Below, piece by piece: positions 22,876 through 31,791 of a stretch of 64,000 nucleotides of DNA (the first letter of the stretch is position 1; every line of letters begins with the position of its first letter). The DNA is taken from the NCBI GenBank assembly GCA_937901745.1, contig CALGSZ010000112.1:40718-104717 (forward strand). The letters are read 5' to 3'. Position numbers and translations under genes: made by a program. Source of the stretch: an uncultured Chloroflexota bacterium (GTDB lineage: Bacteria; Chloroflexota; Chloroflexia; Thermomicrobiales; UBA6265). A model generated the notes under the pieces. It was given only the letters and a program-made list of their open reading frames with translations, ran no database searches and was not told where the DNA came from.

Positions 22876-25227
22876 ATGTCTGCCGGGTCGCCTCCGCCTC
22901 ACCATGCCTCGCTGCCACGGCCGCGGACCGCGCTCATCGGACGCGAGCCAGAGTTGACCATCGCCCAGCAGCTCCTGCTCCGCGATGACACCGGCATCGT
23001 CACGCTGACCGGCCCAGGAGGTGTCGGCAAGACCCGGTTGGCCATCGAGGTCGCCTGGAACGCCGACCCATACTTTCCGGACGGCATCGCCTTCGTTCCC
23101 CTCGCGCAGATCCGTGATCCCGACCTGGTGCTGCCAACGATCGCGCGGACGCTCGGTGTCCGGGAAGTAAGCCGGCGCCGCTTGCTCGGCAAGCTCACCG
23201 CGCACCTGTCATCAAAGTCGTTCCTCTTGGTTCTCGACAACTTCGAGCACCTGCTACCCGCGGCCCTCGACGTCGCTCGCCTGATCTCCGCCTGCCCGCG
23301 GCTCAAGATGCTCGTCACCAGCCGCGCTGTCCTGCACGTCTCGAACGGGCGCGACCTCGCCGTGCCGCCGCTGCCCGTCCCCGATCCGGACCACCTTCCG
23401 CCCTTGGAGACCATCGCGGAGTACGGCGCCATCCAGCTCTTCGTCGAGCGCGCCCAGGCGGTCAGAGCCGATTTCACGCTCACCGCCGCCAACGCCCGCG
23501 CCGTCGCCGCCATCTGCCGGCGCCTGGATGGTCTCCCACTGGCAATCGAGCTTGCCGCCGCTCGCGCGTCCCTCTTTCCCGTCACCGCCCTCCTGCCACG
23601 CCTCGCCCGCCGGCTGCCGCTCCTGACGGGCGGCCCGCGCGACGCGCCAGCCCGCCTGCAAACCATGCGCGACGCAATCGCCTGGTCGTACGACCTGCTG
23701 ACGCCCGACGAGCAAGCCCTCTTCCGTCGCCTGGCCGTCTTCGAAGGCGGGTTTACCCTGGACGCGGCGGAAGCCATCGTCGGACAGGGCGCGCAGTCCG
23801 CCACCCCTCAACTCCTCATCTCTCCGATCCTCGACGGGATCGCCGCGCTGGTCGAGAAGAGTCTCGTCCGCGTCCCGGAAACAGACGCGGAGGAGCCGCG
23901 GTACACGCTGCTCGAAACGATCCGGGAGTACGGGTTGGAGCGCCTAGTCGCGTGTGGGGAAGAGGAAGCGGTGCGAACCGCGCACGCGCGCTACTACCTC
24001 AATCTCGCGGAACAAGCGGAGCTTCGGCTGATCGTCGCCGGCTCCGCCACATGGGTGGATCGCCTCGCCGCCGAGCTGCCGAATCTACGAGCCGCCGTCG
24101 CCTGGGCGTTGGAGATGGATCAGGCGGAAGCGGTGCTCCAGCTAGCGGGCACGCTGCTGACCATGGCCTATGCCCGGGGCGATCCCGCTGAGGGTTTGCG
24201 CTGGCTGGAGGCAGCGCTCAGTAAGCGCGGCTCGACCTCTCCGAAGCATCAGGTCGATGCCCTCTTTACCGCCTCTGCACTCGCTCAGCTGCTCAGAGAC
24301 TTCCCACGAGCCGCGGCATTCAACGAGAAAGGGTTGGCGATCGCGCGGGCACACGGATACGAGTTCGGCGAAGCGCGGGCGCTCTTCGGGCTCGGCATCA
24401 CCGCCGAATGGCAGGGCGATCTCGACCAGGCTGCCGCGCTCTACGAGGGAGCGCGACAGGTCATGGAGCGCATCGAGACGTTAGGCGAGATGGAGCACTG
24501 GCGCGTGCTGCCCCTCGCGAACCTCGGCGAGCTCGCCCTACTGCAAGGGGATGCCACTCGCGCCGTTCAGCTGACCGAAGCAGCCCTGCAGCAATGGCGA
24601 TCGGCCGGCTACCTCTGGGGCATCGCGCAGGGACTCGGCACCCTCGCCGCGGCGACCTACTCGCGGGGCGATACCGCGCAAAGCGCCCGCTTGTACGCCG
24701 AAGCCCTCTCGACATGGCTTGCCTGCAGCGATGGCCGCGGCATCTCCGGCACGCTCGCCGGCGCGGCCAGCATCGCCCTCGCCGTGGATCAGGACGAGGT
24801 CGCCGCGCGCCTACTCGGAGCAGCCTGGGGACTCGCCGAGGCGATCGGCGTCCAATTCCTCGCGCATCACCTGCACGCCGAGCACATCCTCGCCACCGCT
24901 CGCTCTCGTCTCGACCCATCCGCGTTCGACGCCGCTTGGGCAGCGGGTCAAGCGCTGCCGGTCGATCAGGCGATTGCCGAAGCCCAAGCGCTGCTGACCG
25001 AAGTCGCGGCAGCCACGGATTCCCAGCACATGGCGAATCGCCTCACTCCGCGCGAGCACGACGTGCTGCGTCTTCTCGTTCGTGGCCGCACCGACCGGGA
25101 GATCGCGCAAGCGCTCTATATCAGCCCCCGCACCGTGCAGACGCACGTCGCCAACATCTTCTCCAAGCTCGGTGTCAACAGCCGGACCGAGGCTGCGACG
25201 GTCGCCGTCCGAAAACGCCTGGTCTAA
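22876..25227 (+). CDS. LuxR-family STAND ATPase transcriptional regulator
   Basis: The 783-residue protein begins with an NB-ARC-like ATPase: Walker A TGPGGVGKTRL (residues ~45-55), Walker B SFLLVLDNFEHLL, a sensor TSRAVL, and RLDGLPLAIELAAARA. A winged-helix segment (WSYDLLTPDEQALFRRLAVFEGGF) and TPR-like helical repeats (~400-690) follow. At the end is a LuxR/GerE HTH, LTPREHDVLRLLVRGRTDREIAQ...YISPRTVQTHVANIFSKL. Such proteins are ATP-dependent switches that bind a ligand on the repeats and then activate transcription. The target is unknown. ATG 22876 has GGAG 8 bases upstream. A paralogue with an N-terminal XRE domain lies at 46407. Confidence 0.87.
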   Translation: MSAGSPPPHHASLPRPRTALIGREPELTIAQQLLLRDDTGIVTLTGPGGVGKTRLAIEVAWNADPYFPDGIAFVPLAQIRDPDLVLPTIARTLGVREVSRRRLLGKLTAHLSSKSFLLVLDNFEHLLPAALDVARLISACPRLKMLVTSRAVLHVSNGRDLAVPPLPVPDPDHLPPLETIAEYGAIQLFVERAQAVRADFTLTAANARAVAAICRRLDGLPLAIELAAARASLFPVTALLPRLARRLPLLTGGPRDAPARLQTMRDAIAWSYDLLTPDEQALFRRLAVFEGGFTLDAAEAIVGQGAQSATPQLLISPILDGIAALVEKSLVRVPETDAEEPRYTLLETIREYGLERLVACGEEEAVRTAHARYYLNLAEQAELRLIVAGSATWVDRLAAELPNLRAAVAWALEMDQAEAVLQLAGTLLTMAYARGDPAEGLRWLEAALSKRGSTSPKHQVDALFTASALAQLLRDFPRAAAFNEKGLAIARAHGYEFGEARALFGLGITAEWQGDLDQAAALYEGARQVMERIETLGEMEHWRVLPLANLGELALLQGDATRAVQLTEAALQQWRSAGYLWGIAQGLGTLAAATYSRGDTAQSARLYAEALSTWLACSDGRGISGTLAGAASIALAVDQDEVAARLLGAAWGLAEAIGVQFLAHHLHAEHILATARSRLDPSAFDAAWAAGQALPVDQAIAEAQALLTEVAAATDSQHMANRLTPREHDVLRLLVRGRTDREIAQALYISPRTVQTHVANIFSKLGVNSRTEAATVAVRKRLV

Positions 25228-25442
25228 TCCCCCCTCAACCGCCGAAGTCGGCGCTTCCTCGCCCCATGGCTCGATTGTGTCCAAGATCACCTTGAGCCGC
25301 GATCGTCCATATCCGTAGTGCTCCCTCCGTAATTTGCACGATGTCAACCGCCCCAACCCCCTGCATCATGGTGGAGCGTTTCGCGAGGCTGACAGCTTAT
25401 CTCCGTGCTGCTCCGGCCCCAACCTTTCTTGAGGAGGCTGAG

Positions 25443-25745
25443 ATGTTCGGCACCATTGGGCACGTACGAGTCAAGCCGGGCCATGAGTCTGCCATTTTCG
25501 ACTTGGAAGAGGAGTGGAAGCGCACCGTCCGCCCAACGATTCCCGGAGAATTCATTAGCCTGTCCGGCGCGCCCATGGATCGGCCCGGAGAGATTGTGTT
25601 CATCGCGCTCGCGCAGGACGAGCCAACCTATCGCGCGCTGGCCGCCGATCCGAAGCAAGATGCCTGGTTCCGCCGAATGTTGGAGCACTGCGAAGGCGAA
25701 CCCAAGTGGGAAGACGTTGAGATGGAATGGCACGTGCGCGAGTAG
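25443..25745 (+). CDS. small dimeric alpha-beta barrel protein (ABM-like)
   Basis: ATG 25443 follows GAGGAGGCTGAG and gives 100 residues; the reading from 25341 adds an unconserved leader. MFGTIGHVRVKPGHESAIFDLEEEW begins like antibiotic-biosynthesis-monooxygenase or YciI-type ferredoxin-like folds. The middle has GEIVFIALAQDEPTYRALAADPKQDAWFRRM, as in many family members. These proteins dimerise and may act as monooxygenases or simply bind small molecules. No cofactor motif is present. Function unproven. Confidence 0.62.
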   Translation: MFGTIGHVRVKPGHESAIFDLEEEWKRTVRPTIPGEFISLSGAPMDRPGEIVFIALAQDEPTYRALAADPKQDAWFRRMLEHCEGEPKWEDVEMEWHVRE

Positions 25746-25831
25746 CTGGCGCATCGCCCACTCCGCGAGTCTCACCGTAGCCGATCGCTCTTCAGCGCCG
25801 GTCGGCTGATTGAGACATGCGGGAGGCGGCC

Positions 25832-26890
25832 ATGCCCATTGATGAGCCCCTCCTCGAGCGCCTCCAGGACAAGATCATCAACGACATCGGGGCCGCCGCC
25901 ACCGCCGCGCTCGTGGTGGTTGGCGACCGCCTCGGCCTCTACCGGGCGATGGTCGGCGCCGGTCCGCTGACCGCCACCGATCTCGCTCGGCGCACGCAAA
26001 CGGCCGAACGCTACGTCCGCGAATGGCTCGCGGCGCAGGCCGCTGCCGGGTACGTCGACTACGACCCTGTTACCCGCCGCTTCGTGCTGACGCCAGAACA
26101 AGCGATGATCCTAGCCGACGAGGACAACCCCGCCTTCGCCGCCGGAGCCTTCCCGATTCTCGCCTCACTCTTCAAGGACGAGGGTGTGATCGCCGAGGCT
26201 TTTCAGACGGGACGAGGCATCGGCTGGCACGAGCACAGCGATTGTCTCCACCAAGGACTCGCGCGGTTCGGCCGGACGATGTGCGCGGCCCATCTGGTGC
26301 AGGAATGGATTCCCGCACTCGATGGGATGCGCGAGCGCCTGGAAAAGGGCGCCAAAATCGCGGAGATCGAGTGCGGCCACGGCGGCGCGACCATCCTGAT
26401 GGCGCAGGCCTTCCCGCGCTCGACGTTCCGCGCGTTCGACGGCCATCCGGCATCGGTCGCCTGGGCGCGCAAGGCTGCCCGGGAATCTGGCGTCGCTGAC
26501 ATCGTCACCCTCGAAGTCGCTGAGCCGGACGCCTTTCCTGGAACCGATTACGACCTCGTGACCTCGATCAACAGCTTGCACGACGCGGTCGATCCGCTCC
26601 GCGTCGCCGCTCGCATCCGCTCGGCGCTCGCCGACGACGGAGCCTGGCTCATCGTCGAGCCGTTCGCTCACGACCGGCTCGAGGAGAACGTCTCGCCAAT
26701 CAACCGGTTCTACTACGCGATTTCCACGATGGTTTGCGTCCCCGCGGCGCTGCGCGAAGGCAATCGCGATCCGCTCGGAGCGCAAGCCGGCGAATCGAGG
26801 CTGCGAGACCTCGTCACCATGGCTGGCTTCCGCCATTTCCGCCGGATCGCCGAGACGCCGTTCAACCTGGTCTTTGAGGCGCGGGCCTGA
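25832..26890 (+). CDS. winged-helix plus SAM methyltransferase (Rv2258c-like)
   Basis: ATG 25832 has GGGAGG upstream; 352 residues. The N-terminal ~90 residues form a winged helix (VVGDRLGLYRAM, TATDLARRTQTAERYVREWLAAQAAAGYVDYD), as in plant O-methyltransferase-like bacterial enzymes. Residues ~170-280 form the SAM fold: KIAEIECGHGGATILMAQAF, then FDGHPASVAWARKAA and LVTSINSLHDAVDP. Motif I is unusual (EIECGHGG in place of the usual D/E-x-G-x-G-x-G). The layout matches the Rv2258c-type methyltransferases of actinobacteria. The substrate is unknown. Confidence 0.75.
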   Translation: MPIDEPLLERLQDKIINDIGAAATAALVVVGDRLGLYRAMVGAGPLTATDLARRTQTAERYVREWLAAQAAAGYVDYDPVTRRFVLTPEQAMILADEDNPAFAAGAFPILASLFKDEGVIAEAFQTGRGIGWHEHSDCLHQGLARFGRTMCAAHLVQEWIPALDGMRERLEKGAKIAEIECGHGGATILMAQAFPRSTFRAFDGHPASVAWARKAARESGVADIVTLEVAEPDAFPGTDYDLVTSINSLHDAVDPLRVAARIRSALADDGAWLIVEPFAHDRLEENVSPINRFYYAISTMVCVPAALREGNRDPLGAQAGESRLRDLVTMAGFRHFRRIAETPFNLVFEARA

Positions 26891-26964
26891 GGCAGCCCAC
26901 GCCTCCAGCCTGGAAAGGAGGTGATGCGCCAAACCGCGACGCTACGTGGCGACCAGGGAAACCA

Positions 26965-27606
26965 ATGACGACGGAGAAGAAGCACCGTACCATGTTCGCA
27001 GGTCATCACCTTCGACCCCATCGCTCAGGTAAGCATCTCACCAAGCGCCACCCGCTGGGGTCTCTGCTTGCCACGCTTATCGTCGTGTCCCTCCCACCGC
27101 TTGTGAGCGCCGTCCGGGCGCAGGAAGCCAGCCCATCCGCCGGTGAGGAGGAGATGGAGCCGCCCGAGGGCGCCACACTTGCTGTCCTGGCTGAGCTTGC
27201 CCCGGTTGCCCTACCGCCGCAGGCAGCGCTGGCGGCGGTCCGCCTCACCCTCGAGCCCGGCGCCCAAATCCCGCCGCAGCGCCTTGGAGCTCGCCATCGT
27301 GGAGTCGCGTATGGTGCCGATCCGAGTCGTCGAAGGACCGGAAGTGGTGATCGCGCGCGCCGGCTCCAGCATGGCCGCCACGCCGGAAATGACCGGACCG
27401 GGCCAGGAAAACACCCTTGGCCCTGGTGACGTGATGATCGTTCCGGCGGGCAATGTCACCGAAGCCCAGGCGGGGGACCCGGCGGTGACGATGGTCTTCT
27501 TCGAGTTCCATCCCTTGGAAGGCGAAGCCCCCCCGAAGCCTGACCCGCTGAACCGGCTCAACGGAAGAAGCCCAATCGCCCCTCGAACCGAAGAGGTCGT
27601 CACTGA
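26965..27606 (+). pseudogene. secreted cupin protein, frameshifted
   Basis: The first reading frame from ATG 26965 gives a signal-peptide-like start (LLATLIVVSLPPLVSAVRAQEA) and then LAVLAELAPVALPPQ...VRLTLEPGAQIPPQ. There it leaves the protein pattern near 27275-27285. The rest of the cupin continues one frame over: ALELAIVESRMVPIRVVEGPEVVIARAG ... LGPGDVMIVPAGNV ... VTMVFFEFHPLEG. The shift falls where the metal-binding P-P-H-x-H motif would lie. The second frame runs on to 27775 into the FAD gene without its own stop; a TGA at 27604 in the first frame may mark the old end. Either a decayed gene or a sequencing error. Confidence 0.6.
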
Positions 27607-27630
27607 TTCGCCCACAAGAGGAGCATCATC

Positions 27631-29058
27631 ATGGCTACACGGGATACCATTCATGCCGACCAGCGCATGCTGGACGACTCGCTCATCAATGACCTCGCGG
27701 GGAAACTCCGCGGCCCGGTCCTCCGTTCGGGAACCCCGGCGTATGACGAAGCGCGCAGCCTTTGGAACGGCTTGATCGACCGGCGACCGGCGCTCATCGT
27801 GCAGCCCACCGGCACTGCGGATGTCGTCGAGGCCGTCAACTTCGCCCGCGAGCAGAATCTCGTCTTGTCGATCAAGGGCGGCGGCCACAACGTCGCCGGC
27901 AATGCCGTCAACGACGGCGGCCTGGTGATCGACCTCTCGAGAATGCGCGGTGTCTATGTCGATCCAAGGACGAAGACCGTCCGGGCAAAAGGCGGAGCAA
28001 CCTGGGGCGATGTCGACCGGGAATCGCAGCTCTTCGGGCTCGTCGTGCCGGGCGGCGTCGTCTCGACGACTGGCATCGCCGGTCTGACGCTGCACGGCGG
28101 CTTGGGGCACGTGTGTCGCAAGTACGGCTTGAGCATCGACAACCTCTTGGAGGTCGAGATCGTGACCGCCGACGGGCAGGTCCGCATCGCCAACGACGTC
28201 GAGAACCCGGACCTCTTCTGGGCCGTTCGCGGGGCGGGGAGCAACTTCGGCGTCGTCACCCAATTCGTCTTCCGCGCCCATCCCGTCGGACCGATGGTCC
28301 ACCTCTGCGCGCCGTTCTATCCCTTGGCCGAAGGTGAGAGAGTGCTCAAGGCCTGGCGCGATTTTGTGGCAAACGCGCCGGACGAAATCCACGGCATCGG
28401 CCTCGCGTGGAGCGTGCCTGACGCCGAGGAGTTCCCTCCAGAGCTGCGGGCGCAACCGGTCGTGATCCCGACCGTCGTTTACGCGGGCGACCTCGAGGAA
28501 GGCGCCCGGATGACACAGCCGCTGCAGGAGCTCGGCACGCCGCTGCTCGACCTTAGCGGCCCGATTCCGTGGACCGTGCTGCAGGCCGCCTTCGATCCGT
28601 TCTTCCCTGCCGGCCGCCTCGCCTACTGGAAGAGCATCTACGTCGACAACTTCAGCGATGAGGCGATCGCCATCGCCATCGACCGCGCGGCCAAGCGCCC
28701 ATCCTCGATGTCCGCCGTCACGATCTGGCATCTCGGCGGGGCGATCGCCCGGGTGCCGGAGAACGCGACCGCGTTCGGCCGCCGCGCCGCGCCCTTCGCC
28801 GTCTCAGCCGAGGCGACTTGGACCGACCCAGCGAAGAACGACGCTAACATCGCCTGGTCTCGAGACACGGTCGAAGCCTTCCGTCCCTTCTCCCAGGGCG
28901 GCTCGTATCTCAACTTCCCTGGCTTTGGTGAGGAAAGGGCTGCGATGGTCCGCGCGGCCTACGGCTCCAACTACGAGCGCCTGGCCCAGCTGAAGGCCAA
29001 GTACGACCCGACCAACCTCTTCCGCATGAACCAGAACATCGAGCCCGCGATGAAGTAG
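27631..29058 (+). CDS. FAD-binding oxidoreductase with BBE C-terminus
   Basis: The 475-residue protein starts at ATG 27631 behind AGAGGAG. A PCMH-type FAD domain covers residues ~50-225: IVQPTGTADVVEAVNFAREQ, then VLSIKGGGHNVAGNAV, where the His is the usual covalent flavin site. GGATWGDVDRESQLFGLVVPGG and LTLHGGLGHVCRKYGLSIDNL follow. The end has the berberine-bridge element SYLNFPGFGEE and KAKYDPTNLFRMNQNI. Members oxidise sugars, alcohols or alkaloids using O2. There is no signal peptide, so cytosolic. It follows the broken cupin, perhaps in one transcript. The substrate cannot be predicted. Confidence 0.85.
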   Translation: MATRDTIHADQRMLDDSLINDLAGKLRGPVLRSGTPAYDEARSLWNGLIDRRPALIVQPTGTADVVEAVNFAREQNLVLSIKGGGHNVAGNAVNDGGLVIDLSRMRGVYVDPRTKTVRAKGGATWGDVDRESQLFGLVVPGGVVSTTGIAGLTLHGGLGHVCRKYGLSIDNLLEVEIVTADGQVRIANDVENPDLFWAVRGAGSNFGVVTQFVFRAHPVGPMVHLCAPFYPLAEGERVLKAWRDFVANAPDEIHGIGLAWSVPDAEEFPPELRAQPVVIPTVVYAGDLEEGARMTQPLQELGTPLLDLSGPIPWTVLQAAFDPFFPAGRLAYWKSIYVDNFSDEAIAIAIDRAAKRPSSMSAVTIWHLGGAIARVPENATAFGRRAAPFAVSAEATWTDPAKNDANIAWSRDTVEAFRPFSQGGSYLNFPGFGEERAAMVRAAYGSNYERLAQLKAKYDPTNLFRMNQNIEPAMK

Positions 29059-29069
29059 CGACAACGCAT

Positions 29070-29102
29070 GGAGGCGAAGCGCCGGATCGGTGCCTCGCCT
29101 CC
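29070..29102. terminator. hairpin between convergent genes
   Basis: GGAGGCGA ... TCGCCTCC makes an 8-bp stem with further pairing inside. It lies between the stop of the FAD gene and the converging ceramidase-like gene, so it could end both transcripts. Confidence 0.45.
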
Positions 29103-29126
29103 TCCCATTTCAGCGCTGAAGCCCGC

Positions 29127-30533
29127 TCAGGATTCCGCCGCTAGCTCCTTCAGCAGCTCGACGGTCCCATCTACGAGGGTCTGCGCCGCTTCCGGAGCGA
29201 ACGGGCTCGTATCGACCTCGTAACCGCGCTGCGGAAACGCATCCGCGGTCGGGATGTAGCCAGCCCAGCCAAAGGTGTAGCCGCCGAACCAGGTCCAGGG
29301 GAATGGCGACCGCTCCTTGATCGCCAGCCCGATCTCGGCGAACGGCTCTCCCTCGGTGCCGACGAAGACCGCTGGTCCGATCTGCAGCGCCTGCACAACG
29401 ACCGGGAACGATGTCTTGCCGCCGTAGACGCGCGCCCGCCTCAGCGCCATATTCGCGCGCTTCACCACGAACGTCGCCGCTTCGATCTCTGCCGCCGGCG
29501 CTCCCGCTGCCTTCAGGTCGTCCAACCGCTGCTGCGCCTCAGCCACCCGCGCTTCCGCCTCTGCCACCGGCGGCTGCTCGCGCAGCGGCAGCTCCACGAA
29601 GCGCTCCTTCAGGCGCACCACCGGCTCAGGCTCGGGCACCGGCACGGCCACCCATTTCCCCAACGGTGCCCCGGATTCCCAGATGCGCTCGTGCCGGAAC
29701 TCGACCGGTGGCACGTGCATGCCGAAGTACACCCGTGCCGCCTCACACCCGACCATCGCTCCGAGCTTGCGCACCACGCTGACGTCGTCGGTGAACCCTT
29801 CCGGCCCCGGCCCGACGTTCCCCGTCGCGCCCTGCACGAAGAGACAGGTCGCGCCCGTCAGATCCTCGACCGTCCGCTTGAGGTGCCCGGGCCAATCCGG
29901 GCTGATCAGCCGGTTCGTCGGCCCGAGCGTCGTCGGATGCATCGTGTAGCCGACTACTGCTGCCAGCGGATACCCCTCGGTGTCGTCAATGCGCAGCACC
30001 AACACCTGGGGATCGATCGTCCCGTCCGGATTCACCCCCGTCGCGGGGCGGCCGTCTGGCGCCGTCTCCCGCCGGTTGACCGCGACGCGGCTCTCGCCCG
30101 CGCCAACACCAACGCGAGCCGGCCGCAGATCGGCCACCGCCAGCCGCGCCGCGCTCGCCGCGTACTCCGGCAGCATCGCGTAGTAGCCATCCAGCGCGGC
30201 TTGCCCCAGCCTCGCCCAGTTCCACCCGCTCGGCGGCGGACCGGCATGGTTGTGCGTGACCGTCACGCGCACCTGCTCCCGGCTGATGCCAAGCGACTCG
30301 GCGACGCGGGCGCGGATAGCGTCGCTCTCTTCTCGGGTGATGATCACGAGATCGAGGTCGACCCAAACGGCCAGCGTCGTCCCATCGTCCACCGCCAGCG
30401 CGGTGGCCCACAGCTCGGCTTCGACGCCGTCCGGCAGGACGTGCACCTGCGCGCCCCAATTGGCATGCGGCGCCGTCAACGGAGGAGTGATATCCACTCG
30501 TCCCACGCCCGCTCGGAAGACCGTTGCAGCCAT
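29127..30533 (-). CDS. neutral/alkaline ceramidase-like hydrolase
   Basis: ATG 30533 lies after a GGAGCGGGAGCG stretch; 468 residues. The beginning VFRAGVGRVDITPPLTAPHANWGAQVH is the family start. VTHNHAGPPPSGWNW contains the conserved His pair of the zinc site, and GATCLFVQGATGNVGPG the Gly-rich loop. This is the neutral ceramidase N-terminal domain family, which cleaves amide bonds. In bacteria many members lack a signal peptide and the C-terminal immunoglobulin-like domain, and their substrates are unknown; this one fits that group. It ends the transporter operon, downstream of the enolase-superfamily gene. Confidence 0.72.
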   Translation of the reverse strand: MAATVFRAGVGRVDITPPLTAPHANWGAQVHVLPDGVEAELWATALAVDDGTTLAVWVDLDLVIITREESDAIRARVAESLGISREQVRVTVTHNHAGPPPSGWNWARLGQAALDGYYAMLPEYAASAARLAVADLRPARVGVGAGESRVAVNRRETAPDGRPATGVNPDGTIDPQVLVLRIDDTEGYPLAAVVGYTMHPTTLGPTNRLISPDWPGHLKRTVEDLTGATCLFVQGATGNVGPGPEGFTDDVSVVRKLGAMVGCEAARVYFGMHVPPVEFRHERIWESGAPLGKWVAVPVPEPEPVVRLKERFVELPLREQPPVAEAEARVAEAQQRLDDLKAAGAPAAEIEAATFVVKRANMALRRARVYGGKTSFPVVVQALQIGPAVFVGTEGEPFAEIGLAIKERSPFPWTWFGGYTFGWAGYIPTADAFPQRGYEVDTSPFAPEAAQTLVDGTVELLKELAAES

Positions 30534-30587
30534 TCGCTCCCGCTCCTTCCCTCGGCGCGCCTTCAACGCGCCCCCTGCGCAACCGGA

Positions 30588-31739
30588 TCAGAAATCCGCG
30601 ACCGCGCCATCCGGCCAGTAGCGATGCGGCAGCTCCGCGTCCCGCGAGAGCCGCTCCCGCGCGGCGTCCTCATTGAACGTCAGCCCCAGCCCCGGCCCAC
30701 GCGGCGGCTCGACGTAGCCGTCTCGTGCCCGCGGCGCGTCCGGGAAGACCTCGTCCAGGGCCTCGAACTCCATCCACTCTTGAATGCCGAAGTTGGGAAT
30801 CGCGCAGGCGAGGTGCAGGCAGGTCGCGCCGTTGATCGGTGAGCTAGCGTGATGCAGCGCCGACCGCTGCCCATGGATCTCCGCGGCAGCGAGAATCTTC
30901 TTTGCCTCGGTGATCCCGCCCGCGTGCACCACGTCGATTCGCAGGTAATCCACAAGCTCTTCTTCAATCAGCGTCTGGAATTCCCACTTGTGCGCGAACT
31001 GCTCGCCGGTCGCCAGCGGCAGCCCTGTCTTCTGCCGCACCAGCCGCAGCGCCTGCGCGTTGAACGGCCGCACCGGATCCTCGTAGAAGAAGAGGCGATA
31101 CGGCTCCAGCGCTCGCGCCAGCGTGATCGTCTCGGCCGGGCTGTACATGGTGTGCGCGTCGATGAGCAGGTCCACGTCGTCGCCCAGCGCCTCGCGGAGC
31201 GCCGCCGTCGCCTCGATCGTCGCGTTGATGGACCGCGACGGATCCCACTCGCGCATCGAGCGCTCATCGAATGCCTTCAGCGGCGCAAACCGCAACGCCG
31301 TAAACCCGAGCGATATCCACCGCCGCGCATCGGCAATCAGCTCGTCAATCGTCTCTCCGCGCAGGTGGCGATAGACGCGCACGCGCTCGCGGGTTGGCCC
31401 GCCCAGCAGCTCGTACACCGGCACGCCGAGCCGCTTTCCCTTCAAATCCCACAGCGCCAGGTCGATCCCGGCCACCGCGCTCATCACCACTTGCCCGGTG
31501 GACCAGAACGTGCCGTGAACCATTTCGCCCCAGAGGTGCTCGATCTGCCCGGCGTCCTTGCCGATCAACAGCTCCCGGAAATGGTCGAGCACCCCGAGCA
31601 CTCCGCGCCCGCGCCCGGCCAGGCTCGCCTCGCCAATCCCGGTCAGCCCCTCATCGGTCCGCACCAGCACGACGATGACGGCATAGGGATAGCCTGGCCC
31701 AACCGAGATCGGCAGCGCCTCGATATCCGTGATCTTCAT
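30588..31739 (-). CDS. enolase-superfamily enzyme (mandelate racemase/galactonate dehydratase-like)
   Basis: ATG 31739 is preferred over GTG 31745 because AAGGG is spaced better. The 383-residue enzyme has an N-terminal capping domain (MKITDIEALPISVG ... IGEASLAGRGRGVLGVLDHFRELLIGKDAGQIEHLW). A TIM-barrel follows with metal ligands in LLIDAHTMYSP, FFYEDPVRPFN and LATGEQFAHKWEF. Next come DYLRIDVVHAGGITEAKKI and ALHHASSPINGATCLHLACA. These match acid-sugar dehydratases (galactonate/gluconate type) that abstract a proton next to a carboxylate. It lies between DppC and the ceramidase-like gene, so probably acts on the imported compound. Specificity unknown. Confidence 0.82.
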   Translation of the reverse strand: MKITDIEALPISVGPGYPYAVIVVLVRTDEGLTGIGEASLAGRGRGVLGVLDHFRELLIGKDAGQIEHLWGEMVHGTFWSTGQVVMSAVAGIDLALWDLKGKRLGVPVYELLGGPTRERVRVYRHLRGETIDELIADARRWISLGFTALRFAPLKAFDERSMREWDPSRSINATIEATAALREALGDDVDLLIDAHTMYSPAETITLARALEPYRLFFYEDPVRPFNAQALRLVRQKTGLPLATGEQFAHKWEFQTLIEEELVDYLRIDVVHAGGITEAKKILAAAEIHGQRSALHHASSPINGATCLHLACAIPNFGIQEWMEFEALDEVFPDAPRARDGYVEPPRGPGLGLTFNEDAARERLSRDAELPHRYWPDGAVADF

Positions 31740-31791
31740 CCTCACCCTTTCACGCTTGAAGCTTCTGAGGTGAGAGGGCCGGGTAGCGACA

